Origin: Bradyrhizobium cytisi
Lineage (GTDB): Bacteria > Pseudomonadota > Alphaproteobacteria > Rhizobiales > Xanthobacteraceae
NCBI RefSeq assembly: GCF_008123515.1
Contig: NZ_VSSR01000039.1
Location: 1-64,000 of the forward strand
Direction of reading: 5' to 3'
DNA: 64,000 nt
The position numbers and the translations under genes were made by a program. Under the pieces are notes generated by a model, which ran no database searches, was not told where the DNA came from, and saw only the letters and a list, made by a program, of their open reading frames with translations. The first letter of the stretch is position 1, and every line of letters begins with the position of its first letter. Shown one piece after another: positions 8,440 to 16,774 of the stretch.

Positions 8440-9141
8440 TCAGGCCGGAATGCGCTCTTCGACCTCGTGCGGCTCGCGCAGCACGTAGCCGCGGCCCCAC
8501 ACGGTCTCGATGAAGTTGCGTCCCTCGGAAGCGTTGGCGAGCTTCTTGCGGAGCTTGCAGATGAAGACGTCGATGATCTTCAGCTCGGGCTCGTCCATGC
8601 CGCCATAGAGGTGGTTGAGGAACATTTCCTTGGTGAGGGTCGTGCCCTTGCGGAGCGAGAGCAGCTCCAGCATCTGGTATTCCTTGCCGGTCAGGTGCAC
8701 GCGCTGGCCACCGACTTCGACCGTCTTGGTGTCGAGATTGACGACGAGGTCGCCGGTCTGGATGACCGACTGGGCGTGACCCTTGGAGCGGCGCACGATC
8801 GCGTGGATGCGGGCAACCAGCTCGTCTTTATGGAACGGTTTGGTCATGTAGTCGTCGGCGCCGACGCCGAGACCTTTGACCTTGTCCTCGATGCCGGCGA
8901 GGCCGGAGAGGATCAGGATCGGCGTCTTGATCTTGGAGACCCGAAGCTGCTTGAGCACGTCGTAGCCGGACATGTCGGGCAGGTTGAGGTCGAGAAGGAT
9001 AATGTCGTAATCGTATAATTTTCCGAGATCGACGCCTTCTTCCCCCAAATCGGTCGTGTAGACATTGAAGCTCTCAGACTTCAGCATCAGCTCGATCGAC
9101 TGCGCGACGGCGCTGTCATCTTCAATCAGCAAAACGCGCAT
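8440..9141 (-). CDS. ctrA: CtrA cell-cycle response regulator
   Basis: CtrA is the essential alphaproteobacterial master regulator of cell cycle, motility and envelope genes. The 233-residue protein is OmpR-type: a receiver with phospho-acceptor D51 in LLDLNLPDMSGYD and MTKPFHKDEL, then a winged helix with the strongly conserved LTGKEYQMLELLSLRKGTTLTKEMFLNHLYGGMDEPELKIIDVFICKLRKK. Phosphorylation by the CckA-ChpT relay is known for the family. It is divergent from fliI across 430 bp, and a strong terminator follows it. TTAA-containing half-sites upstream fit autoregulation. Confidence 0.97.
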   Translation of the reverse strand: MRVLLIEDDSAVAQSIELMLKSESFNVYTTDLGEEGVDLGKLYDYDIILLDLNLPDMSGYDVLKQLRVSKIKTPILILSGLAGIEDKVKGLGVGADDYMTKPFHKDELVARIHAIVRRSKGHAQSVIQTGDLVVNLDTKTVEVGGQRVHLTGKEYQMLELLSLRKGTTLTKEMFLNHLYGGMDEPELKIIDVFICKLRKKLANASEGRNFIETVWGRGYVLREPHEVEERIPA

Positions 9142-9571
9142 GCCAGTTCCCCATAGTCGCCGCTCCTGGGCGTCAGGTCGGCCGCATTCGCGGCACTCAA
9201 CTAAACGCCTTTGAACAACTGATTCGGATCCTGACGACAGATGGTTAACAAATCCTGATTCTGGAACGCAAGTCCCCTTGGTGCAATTTTTCTCGAATCG
9301 CCCTAAGGTCTTGCGTAGGAAGCAGCTTTTGTTACTCCGCTCCGTTCAAGCTCCACTTTAAGAGACGGGCCTAACCGACTCCCACGACTCAGCCTTCTTC
9401 TGAAGGGGAGTCGCGCTCAGTCACAAAGACAGTGACGCAATGATTAACGATGCGGGTAAACACGAGGTTAAGCGCCGTTCAGAAATATGGCGAAACTTAA
9501 GGGTTTCGCCATGAAGGCCCCCCGTCATGAAGGCGCGTCCGCTATGAAGGCCCTCTTATGAAGGCTGCTCC
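9142..9571. promoter_or_regulatory. ctrA-fliI divergent intergenic region
   Basis: These 430 bp contain no convincing gene. TTAA(C) words occur at 9244-9248, 9444-9448 and 9468-9471. They resemble CtrA half-sites (TTAA-N7-TTAA), but no perfect full site is visible. A nested hairpin lies at 9377-9412 (GACTCCC/GGGAGTC enclosing CCTTC-TTCT-GAAGG). A 10 bp perfect inverted repeat at 9487-9512 (ATGGCGAAAC/GTTTCGCCAT) lies just upstream of fliI. The region is AT-richer than its surroundings, as expected for two promoters. Confidence 0.55.
9487..9512. repeat. Perfect 10 bp inverted repeat upstream of fliI
   Basis: ATGGCGAAAC at 9487-9496 and GTTTCGCCAT at 9503-9512 are separated by TTAAGG. The right arm runs directly into the first of five ATGAA(G/A)GC words that lead to the fliI start. 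It could be an operator or an mRNA leader hairpin. Confidence 0.7.
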
Positions 9572-9579
9572 ATGAAAGC
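9511..9579 (+). repeat. Five ATGAA(G/A)GC iterations ending at the fliI start codon
   Basis: ATGAAGGC occurs at 9511, 9527, 9544 and 9558, and ATGAAAGC, the fliI start itself, at 9572. Spacing is 14-17 bp. The copy at 9527 shares the fliI frame but meets a TGA after six codons; the others are out of frame. They look like degenerate duplications of a translation-start segment, each carrying an ATG. Confidence 0.7.
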
Positions 9580-10897
9580 TCTTGCCGAGCAGATCGGCGA
9601 TATCGACGGCGTCAATATCTATGGCCGTGTGGTCGGCGTGCGCGGCCTCATGGTCGAGGTCGCCGGCCCGATCCACGCGATGTCGGTCGGTGCGCGGCTC
9701 GTGATCGAGACCGGCGCCAACCGATCCATCCCCTGCGAGGTGATCGGCTTCTCCGGCAACAACGCTGTCGTGATGCCGTTCGCCGGCCTCGACGGCGTGC
9801 GTCGCGGCTGCAAGGCCGTTATCGCCAATGCCGCCAATCAGGTGCGTCCGTCGGCGGCCTGGCTTGGCCGCGTCGTCAATGCGCTGGGCGAACCGATCGA
9901 CGGCAAGGGACCATTGCCGCAAGGCGCTTCCCCGGTGCCGTATCGCAATTCGCCGCCGCCGGCGCATTCGCGCAAGCGCGTCGGCGCGCCGCTCGATCTC
10001 GGCGTGCGCGCGATGAACACCTTCCTCACCTGCTGCCGCGGCCAGCGCATGGGCATCTTCGCGGGTTCCGGCGTCGGCAAATCCGTGCTGCTCTCGATGC
10101 TCGCGCGCAACGTCGATGCCGCGGTCAGCGTCATCGGGCTGATCGGCGAACGCGGCCGCGAGGTGCAGGAGTTCTTGCAGGACGACCTCGGCGAGGAGGG
10201 CCTGGCGCGCTCCGTCGTGGTGGTCGCGACCTCCGACGAACCGGCCCTGATGCGGCGGCAGGCCGCCTATCTGACGCTCGCGGTCGCCGAATATTTTCGC
10301 GACGAGGGCCAGGACGTTCTCTGCCTGATGGACTCGGTGACGCGTTTCGCCATGGCCCAGCGCGAGATCGGGCTGTCCGCCGGCGAGCCGCCGACCGCCA
10401 AGGGCTACACGCCGACCGTCTTCACCGAGCTGCCGAAGCTTCTTGAGCGCGCCGGACCGGGGCTCGGCGAGGGCGCGATCACCGCGATCTTCACGGTGCT
10501 GGTCGACGGCGACGATCACAACGAGCCGATCGCCGACGCCGTCCGCGGCATCCTCGACGGCCACATCGTGATGCAGCGCTCGATCGCGGAGCGCGGCCGC
10601 TATCCCGCCATCAACATCCTCAGGTCGGTCTCCCGCACCATGCCGAAATCGGCCGATCCGCAGTTCTGGCCGACCATCCAGAAGGCGCGGGCGGTGATGG
10701 CCACCTATGCCGACATGGAGGAGCTGATCCGGCTCGGCGCCTACCGGGCCGGCTCCAGCCCCGAGGTCGACGAGGCGATCCGCCTGCACGAGCCGCTGGA
10801 GGCTTTCCTGCGCCAGGGCAAGGACGAAAATGCCTCGCTGGCCGATGGCTACCGCCAGTTGGCGCAAATCCTCGGCAATTTGGAAACGGAACGCTAA
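9572..10897 (+). CDS. fliI: FliI flagellum-specific export ATPase
   Basis: FliI is the hexameric ATPase that energises flagellar type III export at the cytoplasmic face of the basal body. The 441-residue protein has a Walker A motif GIFAGSGVGKS near residue 164, LIGERGREVQEFL, the Walker B region DVLCLMDSVTRFAMAQREIGL and GEPPTAKGYTPTVFTELPKLLERAG, all typical of FliI rather than F1 beta. Length matches the family. It is upstream of fliJ by 120 bp on the same strand. The start at 9572 is the last of a series of ATGAA(G/A)GC words, so the exact start deserves care, but no in-frame upstream start is open. Confidence 0.96.
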   Translation: MKALAEQIGDIDGVNIYGRVVGVRGLMVEVAGPIHAMSVGARLVIETGANRSIPCEVIGFSGNNAVVMPFAGLDGVRRGCKAVIANAANQVRPSAAWLGRVVNALGEPIDGKGPLPQGASPVPYRNSPPPAHSRKRVGAPLDLGVRAMNTFLTCCRGQRMGIFAGSGVGKSVLLSMLARNVDAAVSVIGLIGERGREVQEFLQDDLGEEGLARSVVVVATSDEPALMRRQAAYLTLAVAEYFRDEGQDVLCLMDSVTRFAMAQREIGLSAGEPPTAKGYTPTVFTELPKLLERAGPGLGEGAITAIFTVLVDGDDHNEPIADAVRGILDGHIVMQRSIAERGRYPAINILRSVSRTMPKSADPQFWPTIQKARAVMATYADMEELIRLGAYRAGSSPEVDEAIRLHEPLEAFLRQGKDENASLADGYRQLAQILGNLETER

Positions 10898-11017
10898 CTT
10901 TGTCCCGTCATCATCCGATCCACAGAGTAGCAGAGCCGGTCTTGGCCCCAATCGGGCCTGTGGGGAGACTGGTGTCGTCCCACGTGCAGCCAAGGGACTT
11001 CTGGGGAGTACGAGTCG

Positions 11018-11437
11018 ATGAAGTCACGTGATACCCTCATCCGCCTGAAGAAGTTTCAGGTCGACGAGAAGCGCCGCCGGGTCGCCCAGATCGAGTCCAT
11101 GATCGCCGACTTCCAGCGGATGTCGACCGATCTGGATCGCGAGATCCAGACCGAGCAGGACCGCGCCGGGATCAACGATCCCGCGCATTTCGCCTATCCG
11201 ACCTATGCCAAGGCCGCCATCCAGCGCCGCGAGAACCTGACCCGCTCGGCCGACGAGCTGAAGGGCCAGCTCGAGGAGGCCAAGGCCGCGCTCGGCGAGG
11301 CTTTCGAGGAGCTGAAGAAGGTCGAGCTCCTGGACGAGCGCGACCAGGCCCGCGAGCGCGCCGAAGAAAACGCCCGCGAGCAGGCCGATCTCGACAGCAT
11401 CGGCCTGATGCGCTCTCGCATCGGCGCCGTTGCCTGA
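11018..11437 (+). CDS. fliJ: FliJ flagellar export chaperone/stalk protein
   Basis: This 139-residue protein is almost entirely charged helix and predicted coiled coil (MKSRDTLIRLKKFQVDEKRRRVAQIESMIADF...), as in FliJ, which sits in the FliI hexamer as a gamma-like stalk and escorts export chaperones. It follows fliI on the same strand, has a GGGGAG sequence upstream of the ATG, and is followed by an intrinsic terminator. Sequence conservation in FliJ is low, so the call rests on coiled-coil composition, length and position. Confidence 0.88.
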   Translation: MKSRDTLIRLKKFQVDEKRRRVAQIESMIADFQRMSTDLDREIQTEQDRAGINDPAHFAYPTYAKAAIQRRENLTRSADELKGQLEEAKAALGEAFEELKKVELLDERDQARERAEENAREQADLDSIGLMRSRIGAVA

Positions 11438-11477
11438 AGACGCCGCCAGCGGTCAAAATCGTCAGAGAATTTGCGAG

Positions 11478-11503
11478 CCCGGACCCGCAAGGTCCGGGTT
11501 TTT
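11478..11503 (+). terminator. Intrinsic terminator after fliJ
   Basis: An 8 bp stem, CCCGGACC at 11478-11485 and GGTCCGGG at 11491-11498, has loop CGCAA and is followed directly by TTTTT. It lies 41 bp after the fliJ stop and closes the fliI-fliJ unit. Confidence 0.88.
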
Positions 11504-11622
11504 GCGTGTGCTGTCCACAGCGTGGCGCACCGGCTCTTGGTGACCGGCTTGGCCGCGCGCTATGGTAGCGGAGTGCCGGGGTCCGCGCGGATGCGGCGGG
11601 GCCTTGAGCGTTGGGGGGCTGA

Positions 11623-12168
11623 ATGCTGACGCCAGCAGAGCTGGTCGGGCTGATCGAGGCGGTGGCGAAGCGCGACCAGGCCGCGTTCGAGCGCCTCTAC
11701 GGCGCCACGCGCGCGAAACTCTATGGCGTCGTGCTCCGTATCTTGCGCCGGCAGGATCTCGCAGAGGAGGTCATTCAGGAGACCTACGTCAAGATATGGA
11801 ACAGCGCCGGCCGGTTCAATCCGACGCTGTCATCGCCGATCACGTGGATGGCATCGATCGCGCGCAACCGCGCCATCGATATCGTGCGCAAGAAGACGGA
11901 GGCCTCCATCGAGGAGGAGCCGCAGGCGATGGACGTCGCCGCCGACAGTCCCGATCCCCTGGCGCGCCGGGAGATGTCCGAGGAGTTGAAGCGGCTGCTG
12001 GAATGTATTGGCCGCCTCGAGCCGGACCGTCAGCGGCTCGTGCTTCTCGCCTATTACAACGGCTGGAGCCGCGAGCAATTGGCGGAGAAATTCGCCGCGC
12101 CCGTCAACACGGTGAAGACGTGGCTCCGGCGCAGCATGTTGGATATCCGGGAGTGCCTCGGACTTTAG
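11623..12168 (+). CDS. ECF RNA polymerase sigma factor (SigK-like, RskA-paired)
   Basis: This 181-residue protein has sigma region 2 (AAFERLYGATRAKLYGVVLRIL, AEEVIQETYVKIW, WMASIARNRAIDIVRKK) and region 4 (LVLLAYYNGWSREQLAEKFAAPVNTVKTWLRRSM). The next gene, 74 bp on, is a membrane RskA-type anti-sigma factor, which is the usual partner arrangement for SigK-like ECF factors. Release of sigma from the anti-sigma in response to an envelope or oxidative signal is the expected control. GGGGGG lies just upstream of the ATG. The target regulon is not visible. Confidence 0.93.
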   Translation: MLTPAELVGLIEAVAKRDQAAFERLYGATRAKLYGVVLRILRRQDLAEEVIQETYVKIWNSAGRFNPTLSSPITWMASIARNRAIDIVRKKTEASIEEEPQAMDVAADSPDPLARREMSEELKRLLECIGRLEPDRQRLVLLAYYNGWSREQLAEKFAAPVNTVKTWLRRSMLDIRECLGL

Positions 12169-12242
12169 TGGATGATGAGAGTGCCTATGCTGACGCAGCG
12201 TTCTTGTTTCACCTCTCCCTTCGGGAGAGCTGAAGGAAAGTG

Positions 12243-13331
12243 ATGGCCTATAGCGAGGACCATATCGTGCTCGCCGCGGAATATGCGCTCGGCACACTCG
12301 ATGCCGACGAGCGCGCGCAGGTCGCGACCATGATGGCGGTGGACCAGGAGTTCGCCGCCTTGGTGCAGTCGTGGGAATTCCGGCTCGGCGTCCTCAACCA
12401 GATGGTCGGCACGATCGAGCCGCGGCCGATCGTGTGGGAGAACATCCGGCGCGAGATCGCGCGGACGCTATCGTCGCAGGATTCGCCCCAGGCACCGCCG
12501 GTGCTCCCGGAGGCGCCGCCGCCACCGCCGGAGTTCTATTCACCGGAGCCTTCATCGCCCGAATCTTCGGCGACAGAGCCTTCAGCGACAGAGTCTTCAA
12601 CGACAGGTCCGCCGACGCCAGAGCCTCCGTCGCCGGACGTGCCGTCGCCCGAATCCAATTCCGATGCCGTTCCGATTTTCCCGCCGCAGTTCGTGCCGCA
12701 GACCCATGCGCCCGATCCGAGCGTCGCACCGGTGACGCAGGCGCCGGTCGCCGACGGCAGCAACGTGATCCATCTCGAGGGCCGCGTGAAGCGCTGGCGC
12801 ACGATCGCCTCCGCCGTGGGTGCGCTTGCGGCCGCATTGCTGGTGACGCTATCGCTTCAGATCTTCCTGCCCGATGCGCTGCCGGGCGCGCTGCGGCCCG
12901 CACCGCGTATCCAGACGGTCGAGCTCAAGACACCGGCCGCGCCGCTGTCTTCGCCCGCGCAATATGTCGCGCTGTTGCAGGGCCAGAGCGGCGGCCCCGC
13001 CTTCATCCTCACCATTGACGGGGCGACCAAGAACTTCACGGTGCGCAAGGTCGGCGCGACGCCGGAGCCGGGCAAGAGTTTTGAGCTCTGGCTGATCTCC
13101 GACAGGTTGCCGCGCCCGCGTTCGCTGGGCGTGATCGGCAGCGGCGACTTCACGGCGCGCCCGGTGCTCGCCGGCTACGATGCCGATGTCGTCAATGGCG
13201 CAACCTATGCCGTCACGGTCGAGCAGTCGGGCGGCTCGCCCAACGGCCAGCCGACCTCGGCGCCGGTGTTTTCCGGCAAGCTGATTGAGACCGTGCCGCC
13301 GTCCCAGCCGCAGTTGCCGGCGAAGAAGTAG
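12243..13331 (+). CDS. RskA-type membrane anti-sigma factor
   Basis: The 362-residue protein begins with a cytoplasmic anti-sigma domain (DHIVLAAEYALGTLDADERAQ, with WENIRREI). It continues with a linker (about 80-150) rich in Pro, Ser and Glu with short EPSSPESSATEPSATESS-like iterations, then one membrane helix (about 182-204) and a C-terminal RskA domain outside the membrane (GPAFILTIDGATKNFTVRKVG, FELWLISD). It should hold the upstream ECF factor inactive. The start is ATG 12243 after AAGGA; a GTG at 12240 is too close to that site. The repetitive linker is longer than usual for RskA. Confidence 0.9.
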   Translation: MAYSEDHIVLAAEYALGTLDADERAQVATMMAVDQEFAALVQSWEFRLGVLNQMVGTIEPRPIVWENIRREIARTLSSQDSPQAPPVLPEAPPPPPEFYSPEPSSPESSATEPSATESSTTGPPTPEPPSPDVPSPESNSDAVPIFPPQFVPQTHAPDPSVAPVTQAPVADGSNVIHLEGRVKRWRTIASAVGALAAALLVTLSLQIFLPDALPGALRPAPRIQTVELKTPAAPLSSPAQYVALLQGQSGGPAFILTIDGATKNFTVRKVGATPEPGKSFELWLISDRLPRPRSLGVIGSGDFTARPVLAGYDADVVNGATYAVTVEQSGGSPNGQPTSAPVFSGKLIETVPPSQPQLPAKK

Positions 13332-13500
13332 TCGCCACAAGGGCGCATAATTGTCGCTGCGGTCCATTTCGCCGTCGTAATTCGACAAGTCTCGCTGAAT
13401 CCGTCTGTGATTTGAACCTCCATGCATGTCCCGGCGTCAAATGCCCGGAATTTGCAGTCGGCACCGCCGATCATGGTGCCGGAAAGGGGCTAGAAATCAG

Positions 13501-14460
13501 ATGGATGCAGCCAAGCCGCCGGGCGTCTTTATTCACCAATATGCCGGCCTGCCGCAGGGGCCGGCATTCGAGCATTGGCGCGACAGGGCCTTGGGGTCCT
13601 GTGGCCTCGAGATCGGACCGAGCCAGGGCGACAGCATCGATTGCCGGCTGCAGATCAGCGTGGTCGATAATATTGCGCTCGCCATTCCCGAGGGGGCCTC
13701 CGCACACTATTCGCGCACGCAGAGCGGTCTCGCCGACGGCAGCGACGATCTCGTGCTGATCGCCGCGCATGCCGGCCTCGTCAACGTCCGGCAGAACGGC
13801 CACACCGTCGAGCTCGCGCCGGCGCAGATGACGCTTGCCGATATGGGCATCACCGGCAGCGTCGGTCACACCGACGAGAACCGCTTCGCCACCATCCGCA
13901 TGCCGCGCCGCGCGCTGCTCGACATCAATCCGCGCGCCGAGGAGAAGCTGTCGCAGGTGCTGTCGGATGGTGCGGTCGCCGAGACCATCTTCCGCTATCA
14001 CGCGCTCGCTGCCCATCAGGCACCGCATCTCGACGCCGTCGGCCAGCGCCTGACCGCGCAGCACATGGTCGATCTCGTCGGCCTGCTGCTTGGCACCGAT
14101 GCCGAGCACGCGGCGCTCGCGCGCGGTCGCGGCCATGCGGCGGCCCGTCTCGATCTCATGCGCGCCGATGTGATGGCTGCACTCGGCCGCAACGATCTCT
14201 GCCTGTCCGAGGTCGCCACCCGCTCGGGGCTCAGCCCGCGCCAGGCGCAGCGGCTGTTCGAGCAGGCCGGCACCACCTTCACCGAATTCGTGCTCGAGCA
14301 GCGCCTGCTGCTCGCGCGAAAATGGCTCGGCGATCCCCGCGCGCGGGCGCGCAAGATCAGCGACATCGCGCATTCCTCGGGCTTCGCCGACCTGTCCTAT
14401 TTCAACCGCGCCTTCCGCAAGCGTTTTGGCGCGACGCCGTCGGAACTGCGCGAGGCCTGA
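13501..14460 (+). CDS. AraC-family transcriptional regulator
   Basis: This 319-residue regulator has an N-terminal ligand-binding region resembling AraC_binding_2 (about 1-190) and a C-terminal double helix-turn-helix (LCLSEVATRSGLSPRQAQRLFEQAG, then KISDIAHSSGFADLSYFNRAFRKRFGATPSELR), the AraC signature. ATG 13501 follows AAAGGGG. It is on the same strand as the flavoprotein gene 117 bp downstream, which may be its target. The inducer is unknown. Confidence 0.92.
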   Translation: MDAAKPPGVFIHQYAGLPQGPAFEHWRDRALGSCGLEIGPSQGDSIDCRLQISVVDNIALAIPEGASAHYSRTQSGLADGSDDLVLIAAHAGLVNVRQNGHTVELAPAQMTLADMGITGSVGHTDENRFATIRMPRRALLDINPRAEEKLSQVLSDGAVAETIFRYHALAAHQAPHLDAVGQRLTAQHMVDLVGLLLGTDAEHAALARGRGHAAARLDLMRADVMAALGRNDLCLSEVATRSGLSPRQAQRLFEQAGTTFTEFVLEQRLLLARKWLGDPRARARKISDIAHSSGFADLSYFNRAFRKRFGATPSELREA

Positions 14461-14577
14461 GGCCCGATTTTGTGCAGCGGCGCGCCGCGGCCGCAGTTGG
14501 TCGATCCGGACGAATGAGCTATATCTGTCTGCGCGGGGCAGATCGTCGGATTCCCTGGAACAGCGAAGTCAACGCAC

Positions 14578-15804
14578 ATGGCGCGTATCGTCGTGCTCGG
14601 CGCCGGGTTTGCAGGTCTGTGGGCGGCCATCGGTGCCGCGCGCATGCGCGACCAGATTGGTGCCGCCGGCCGCCACATCGAGATCCGCGTCATTGACCGC
14701 AATCCCTACCACAACATCCGCGTGCGCAATTACGAGGTCGACCTCAGCGAGGTCGCGCTGCCGCTTCCGCAACTGCTCGATCCGATCGGCGTCACGCACG
14801 GTATCGGCGAGGTCACGGCCGTCGATCCGTCGCGGCGCCAGATCTCGCTGGTCACGAGCAGCGGCGAGGAGACGCTGAGCTACGATCGCCTCGTGCTTGC
14901 ACTCGGCAGCGAAGTGATGCGTCCTGATATTCCGGGGCTGGCGGAGCATGCGTTCGACGTCGATACCTATGCTGCGGCGCTTCGCCTCCAGGATCACCTG
15001 ATCTCGCTCGGGCGCAGCCCGCCGTCGCCGGGACGATCGACAATTCTGGTGGTGGGCGCCGGCTTCACCGGCATCGAGGTTGCCGCCGAATTGCCTGACC
15101 GGCTGGTGCGCGCGGGCATCACCGGCAATCGTCGTATCATCCTGGTCGATTCCAATTCCGCGGTCGGTGCCACCATCGGCGCGCAGGCGCGTCCCGTTAT
15201 CGAGACGGCGCTGTCGTCGCTCGACGTCGAAGCGCGGCTCGGGGTGCGCGTCGCGTCGATCGAAGCTGCTGGCGTTCGCTTGAGCTCGGGCGAGTTCATC
15301 GCAACGCAGACGGTGATCTGGTGCGCCGGCATGCGCGCGAGCCGGCTGACCGCAAGCTTTCCGGGCGCGCGCGACCGCCTCGGACGCCTTCTGGTCGATC
15401 CCTTCATGCGGGTCGCGGATCTCCCCGGCGTCTTCGCCGCAGGCGACGTCGCCTCCAGCGTGGTCGATGGCTTGCATCCGACCGTGATGTCCTGCCAGTT
15501 CGCCCGCCCCATGGGCCGGTTCGCCGGTCACAATGTGGTGGCCGATCTTGCCGGCCAGCCGATGCTGCCGCTGCGGATCGACTGGTACGTCACCGTGCTC
15601 GATCTCGGCGATTGGGGCGCGCTCTACACGGAAGGCTGGGACCGCGAGGTGCGGACGACCGGCCAGGCTGCGAAGGCAACCAAGCAGACCATCAACCGCA
15701 AGCGCATCTATCCCCCGCTCACCGGCAGCAAGGAAGATCTATTCGCCGCCGCCGCGCCGACGGTGCAGGCGCCGCCGCCGACCTATGGGGCGCCGCGTCG
15801 TTGA
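14578..15804 (+). CDS. NDH-2-like FAD-dependent pyridine nucleotide oxidoreductase
   Basis: The 408-residue flavoprotein has an N-terminal FAD Rossmann motif (VVLGAGFAGLWAA), a second nucleotide motif for NAD(P)H (VVGAGFTGIEVAAEL) and the FAD-closing ADLPGVFAAGDVAS. This is the layout of type II NADH dehydrogenases and related oxidoreductases. No C-terminal membrane helix is evident, so membrane association would be peripheral. It could feed electrons to quinone or be a soluble dehydrogenase. It follows the AraC gene. A short GAGCGGA/TCCGCTC hairpin (15803-15823) overlaps the stop but lacks a T-run. Confidence 0.85.
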   Translation: MARIVVLGAGFAGLWAAIGAARMRDQIGAAGRHIEIRVIDRNPYHNIRVRNYEVDLSEVALPLPQLLDPIGVTHGIGEVTAVDPSRRQISLVTSSGEETLSYDRLVLALGSEVMRPDIPGLAEHAFDVDTYAAALRLQDHLISLGRSPPSPGRSTILVVGAGFTGIEVAAELPDRLVRAGITGNRRIILVDSNSAVGATIGAQARPVIETALSSLDVEARLGVRVASIEAAGVRLSSGEFIATQTVIWCAGMRASRLTASFPGARDRLGRLLVDPFMRVADLPGVFAAGDVASSVVDGLHPTVMSCQFARPMGRFAGHNVVADLAGQPMLPLRIDWYVTVLDLGDWGALYTEGWDREVRTTGQAAKATKQTINRKRIYPPLTGSKEDLFAAAAPTVQAPPPTYGAPRR

Positions 15805-15939
15805 GCGGACCGTGCATCCGCTCCGGGCCTCAGCCGACTTGGGCGCCGTTCCCGCGATGTCGCCAAATGACCCGTTGCAGACGTAGGATTCTCTTGTCAT
15901 TCTTCCCACGTGGTAAGTGGTTTGGAAAAGGCTCGACGG

Positions 15940-16308
15940 ATGAGCTTGCGGCGCTCTACAGGCACGCGCGCCGATCCGCGTCCTCGGCCCCCGCGTCCCG
16001 AGCTATCGGTGCGCGGACGCAATTATCTGATAGCCCATGCGTGTTTCGATTGCCGGAAATCATGGAAGGTTCGGGCGGATACGAGGGCCGCTTGTCCGCA
16101 TTGCGGCTCTTGCCTTCATGAGATGGGCCGCGCGTTCAAAGCTCCTAAGCGGGCCGATGCCGAGCAATGGTTGAAGGTGCAGGCCCTCTGGTCAGCAGGC
16201 TTCCGCTTTTGGCACTACGCCGGCGCACAGCCATTGCCAGAGCGACTGCGGGACGTTGAGGAATTCATACGCCGCAATCCGGAGCACCCGGCGCGCATCG
16301 CGCGTTAA
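15940..16308 (+). CDS. Small zinc-ribbon protein of unknown function
   Basis: This 122-residue protein has a basic N-terminus, a four-cysteine zinc ribbon (CFDC...CPHCGSC, residues about 36-56) and a charged C-terminal half. I do not recognise a more specific family; nucleic-acid or protein binding is possible. ATG 15940 is chosen; a GTG at 15910 would add ten residues. The TAA stop falls inside the first copy of a 26 bp direct repeat that recurs 382 bp downstream. Confidence 0.6.
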   Translation: MSLRRSTGTRADPRPRPPRPELSVRGRNYLIAHACFDCRKSWKVRADTRAACPHCGSCLHEMGRAFKAPKRADAEQWLKVQALWSAGFRFWHYAGAQPLPERLRDVEEFIRRNPEHPARIAR

Positions 16309-16332
16309 TGTCCGCTTGTGGCCCATAGCTGA
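16307..16332 (+). repeat. 26 bp direct repeat, copy 1
   Basis: AATGTCCGC-TTGTGGCCCATAGCTGA. Copy 2 at 16689-16714 differs at two bases. The first copy overlaps the stop codon of the zinc-ribbon gene. The pair flanks a segment of about 360 bp holding one small membrane ORF. Confidence 0.75.
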
Positions 16333-16422
16333 CCTCCGGCCGATTTACGGAAAATTTGGCATAGGTGAAGCGGACCTCGCCGCTTTGGTCTGGACAGGTA
16401 AGATGAGCTATAGTCGCGTGCA

Positions 16423-16668
16423 ATGTCCGATTCAAATGACCTACCGAAAGATAGCATCCGACGTCTGTTTAGCGGGTTGCTCATTGCCGTAGAAATTATC
16501 GCTGTGATAGTCGGCGTGCTCTTCCTGCTGCTTGTCTTTATGCTCTCAACAGGGGGCAGGCCGAGCGACATAAACTTCGCGGCGCGCTCTGGGGCGGGGG
16601 CATGGGCCTTTGCGATCATATGCGATTTATTCAGGCGGGTAGTAGTTCTGAAGCGACATCGGCTCTGA
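16423..16668 (+). CDS. Small membrane protein, hypothetical
   Basis: The predicted 81-residue product has a short polar N-terminus, a strong hydrophobic helix (about 18-42, LLIAVEIIAVIVGVLFLLLVFML) and a second weaker hydrophobic segment near 58-68. GC content is clearly lower than in neighbouring genes, and no good ribosome binding site is visible. It lies between two copies of a 26 bp direct repeat. It may be a real acquired gene or a chance frame; no family is recognised. Confidence 0.4.
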   Translation: MSDSNDLPKDSIRRLFSGLLIAVEIIAVIVGVLFLLLVFMLSTGGRPSDINFAARSGAGAWAFAIICDLFRRVVVLKRHRL

Positions 16669-16688
16669 TTAACTAACTTGGAACGCGC

Positions 16689-16714
16689 AATGTCCGCACG
16701 TGGCCCATAGCTGA
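16689..16714 (+). repeat. 26 bp direct repeat, copy 2
   Basis: AATGTCCGC-ACGTGGCCCATAGCTGA, matching 24 of 26 positions of the copy at 16307-16332. It lies between the small membrane ORF and the end of the methyltransferase gene. Confidence 0.75.
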
Positions 16715-16774
16715 TCTTGCCGTGCCTCCTGCCGACTGTCGGCTTCCGATCCAATTCCAGATTTCTCAACAAAC

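Noticed and set aside
9244..9471. A full CtrA binding site (TTAA-N7-TTAA) upstream of ctrA/fliI
   Set aside because: Only half-sites are visible; spacing to the next TTAA-like word is wrong, so it is reported only as a possibility within the intergenic entry.
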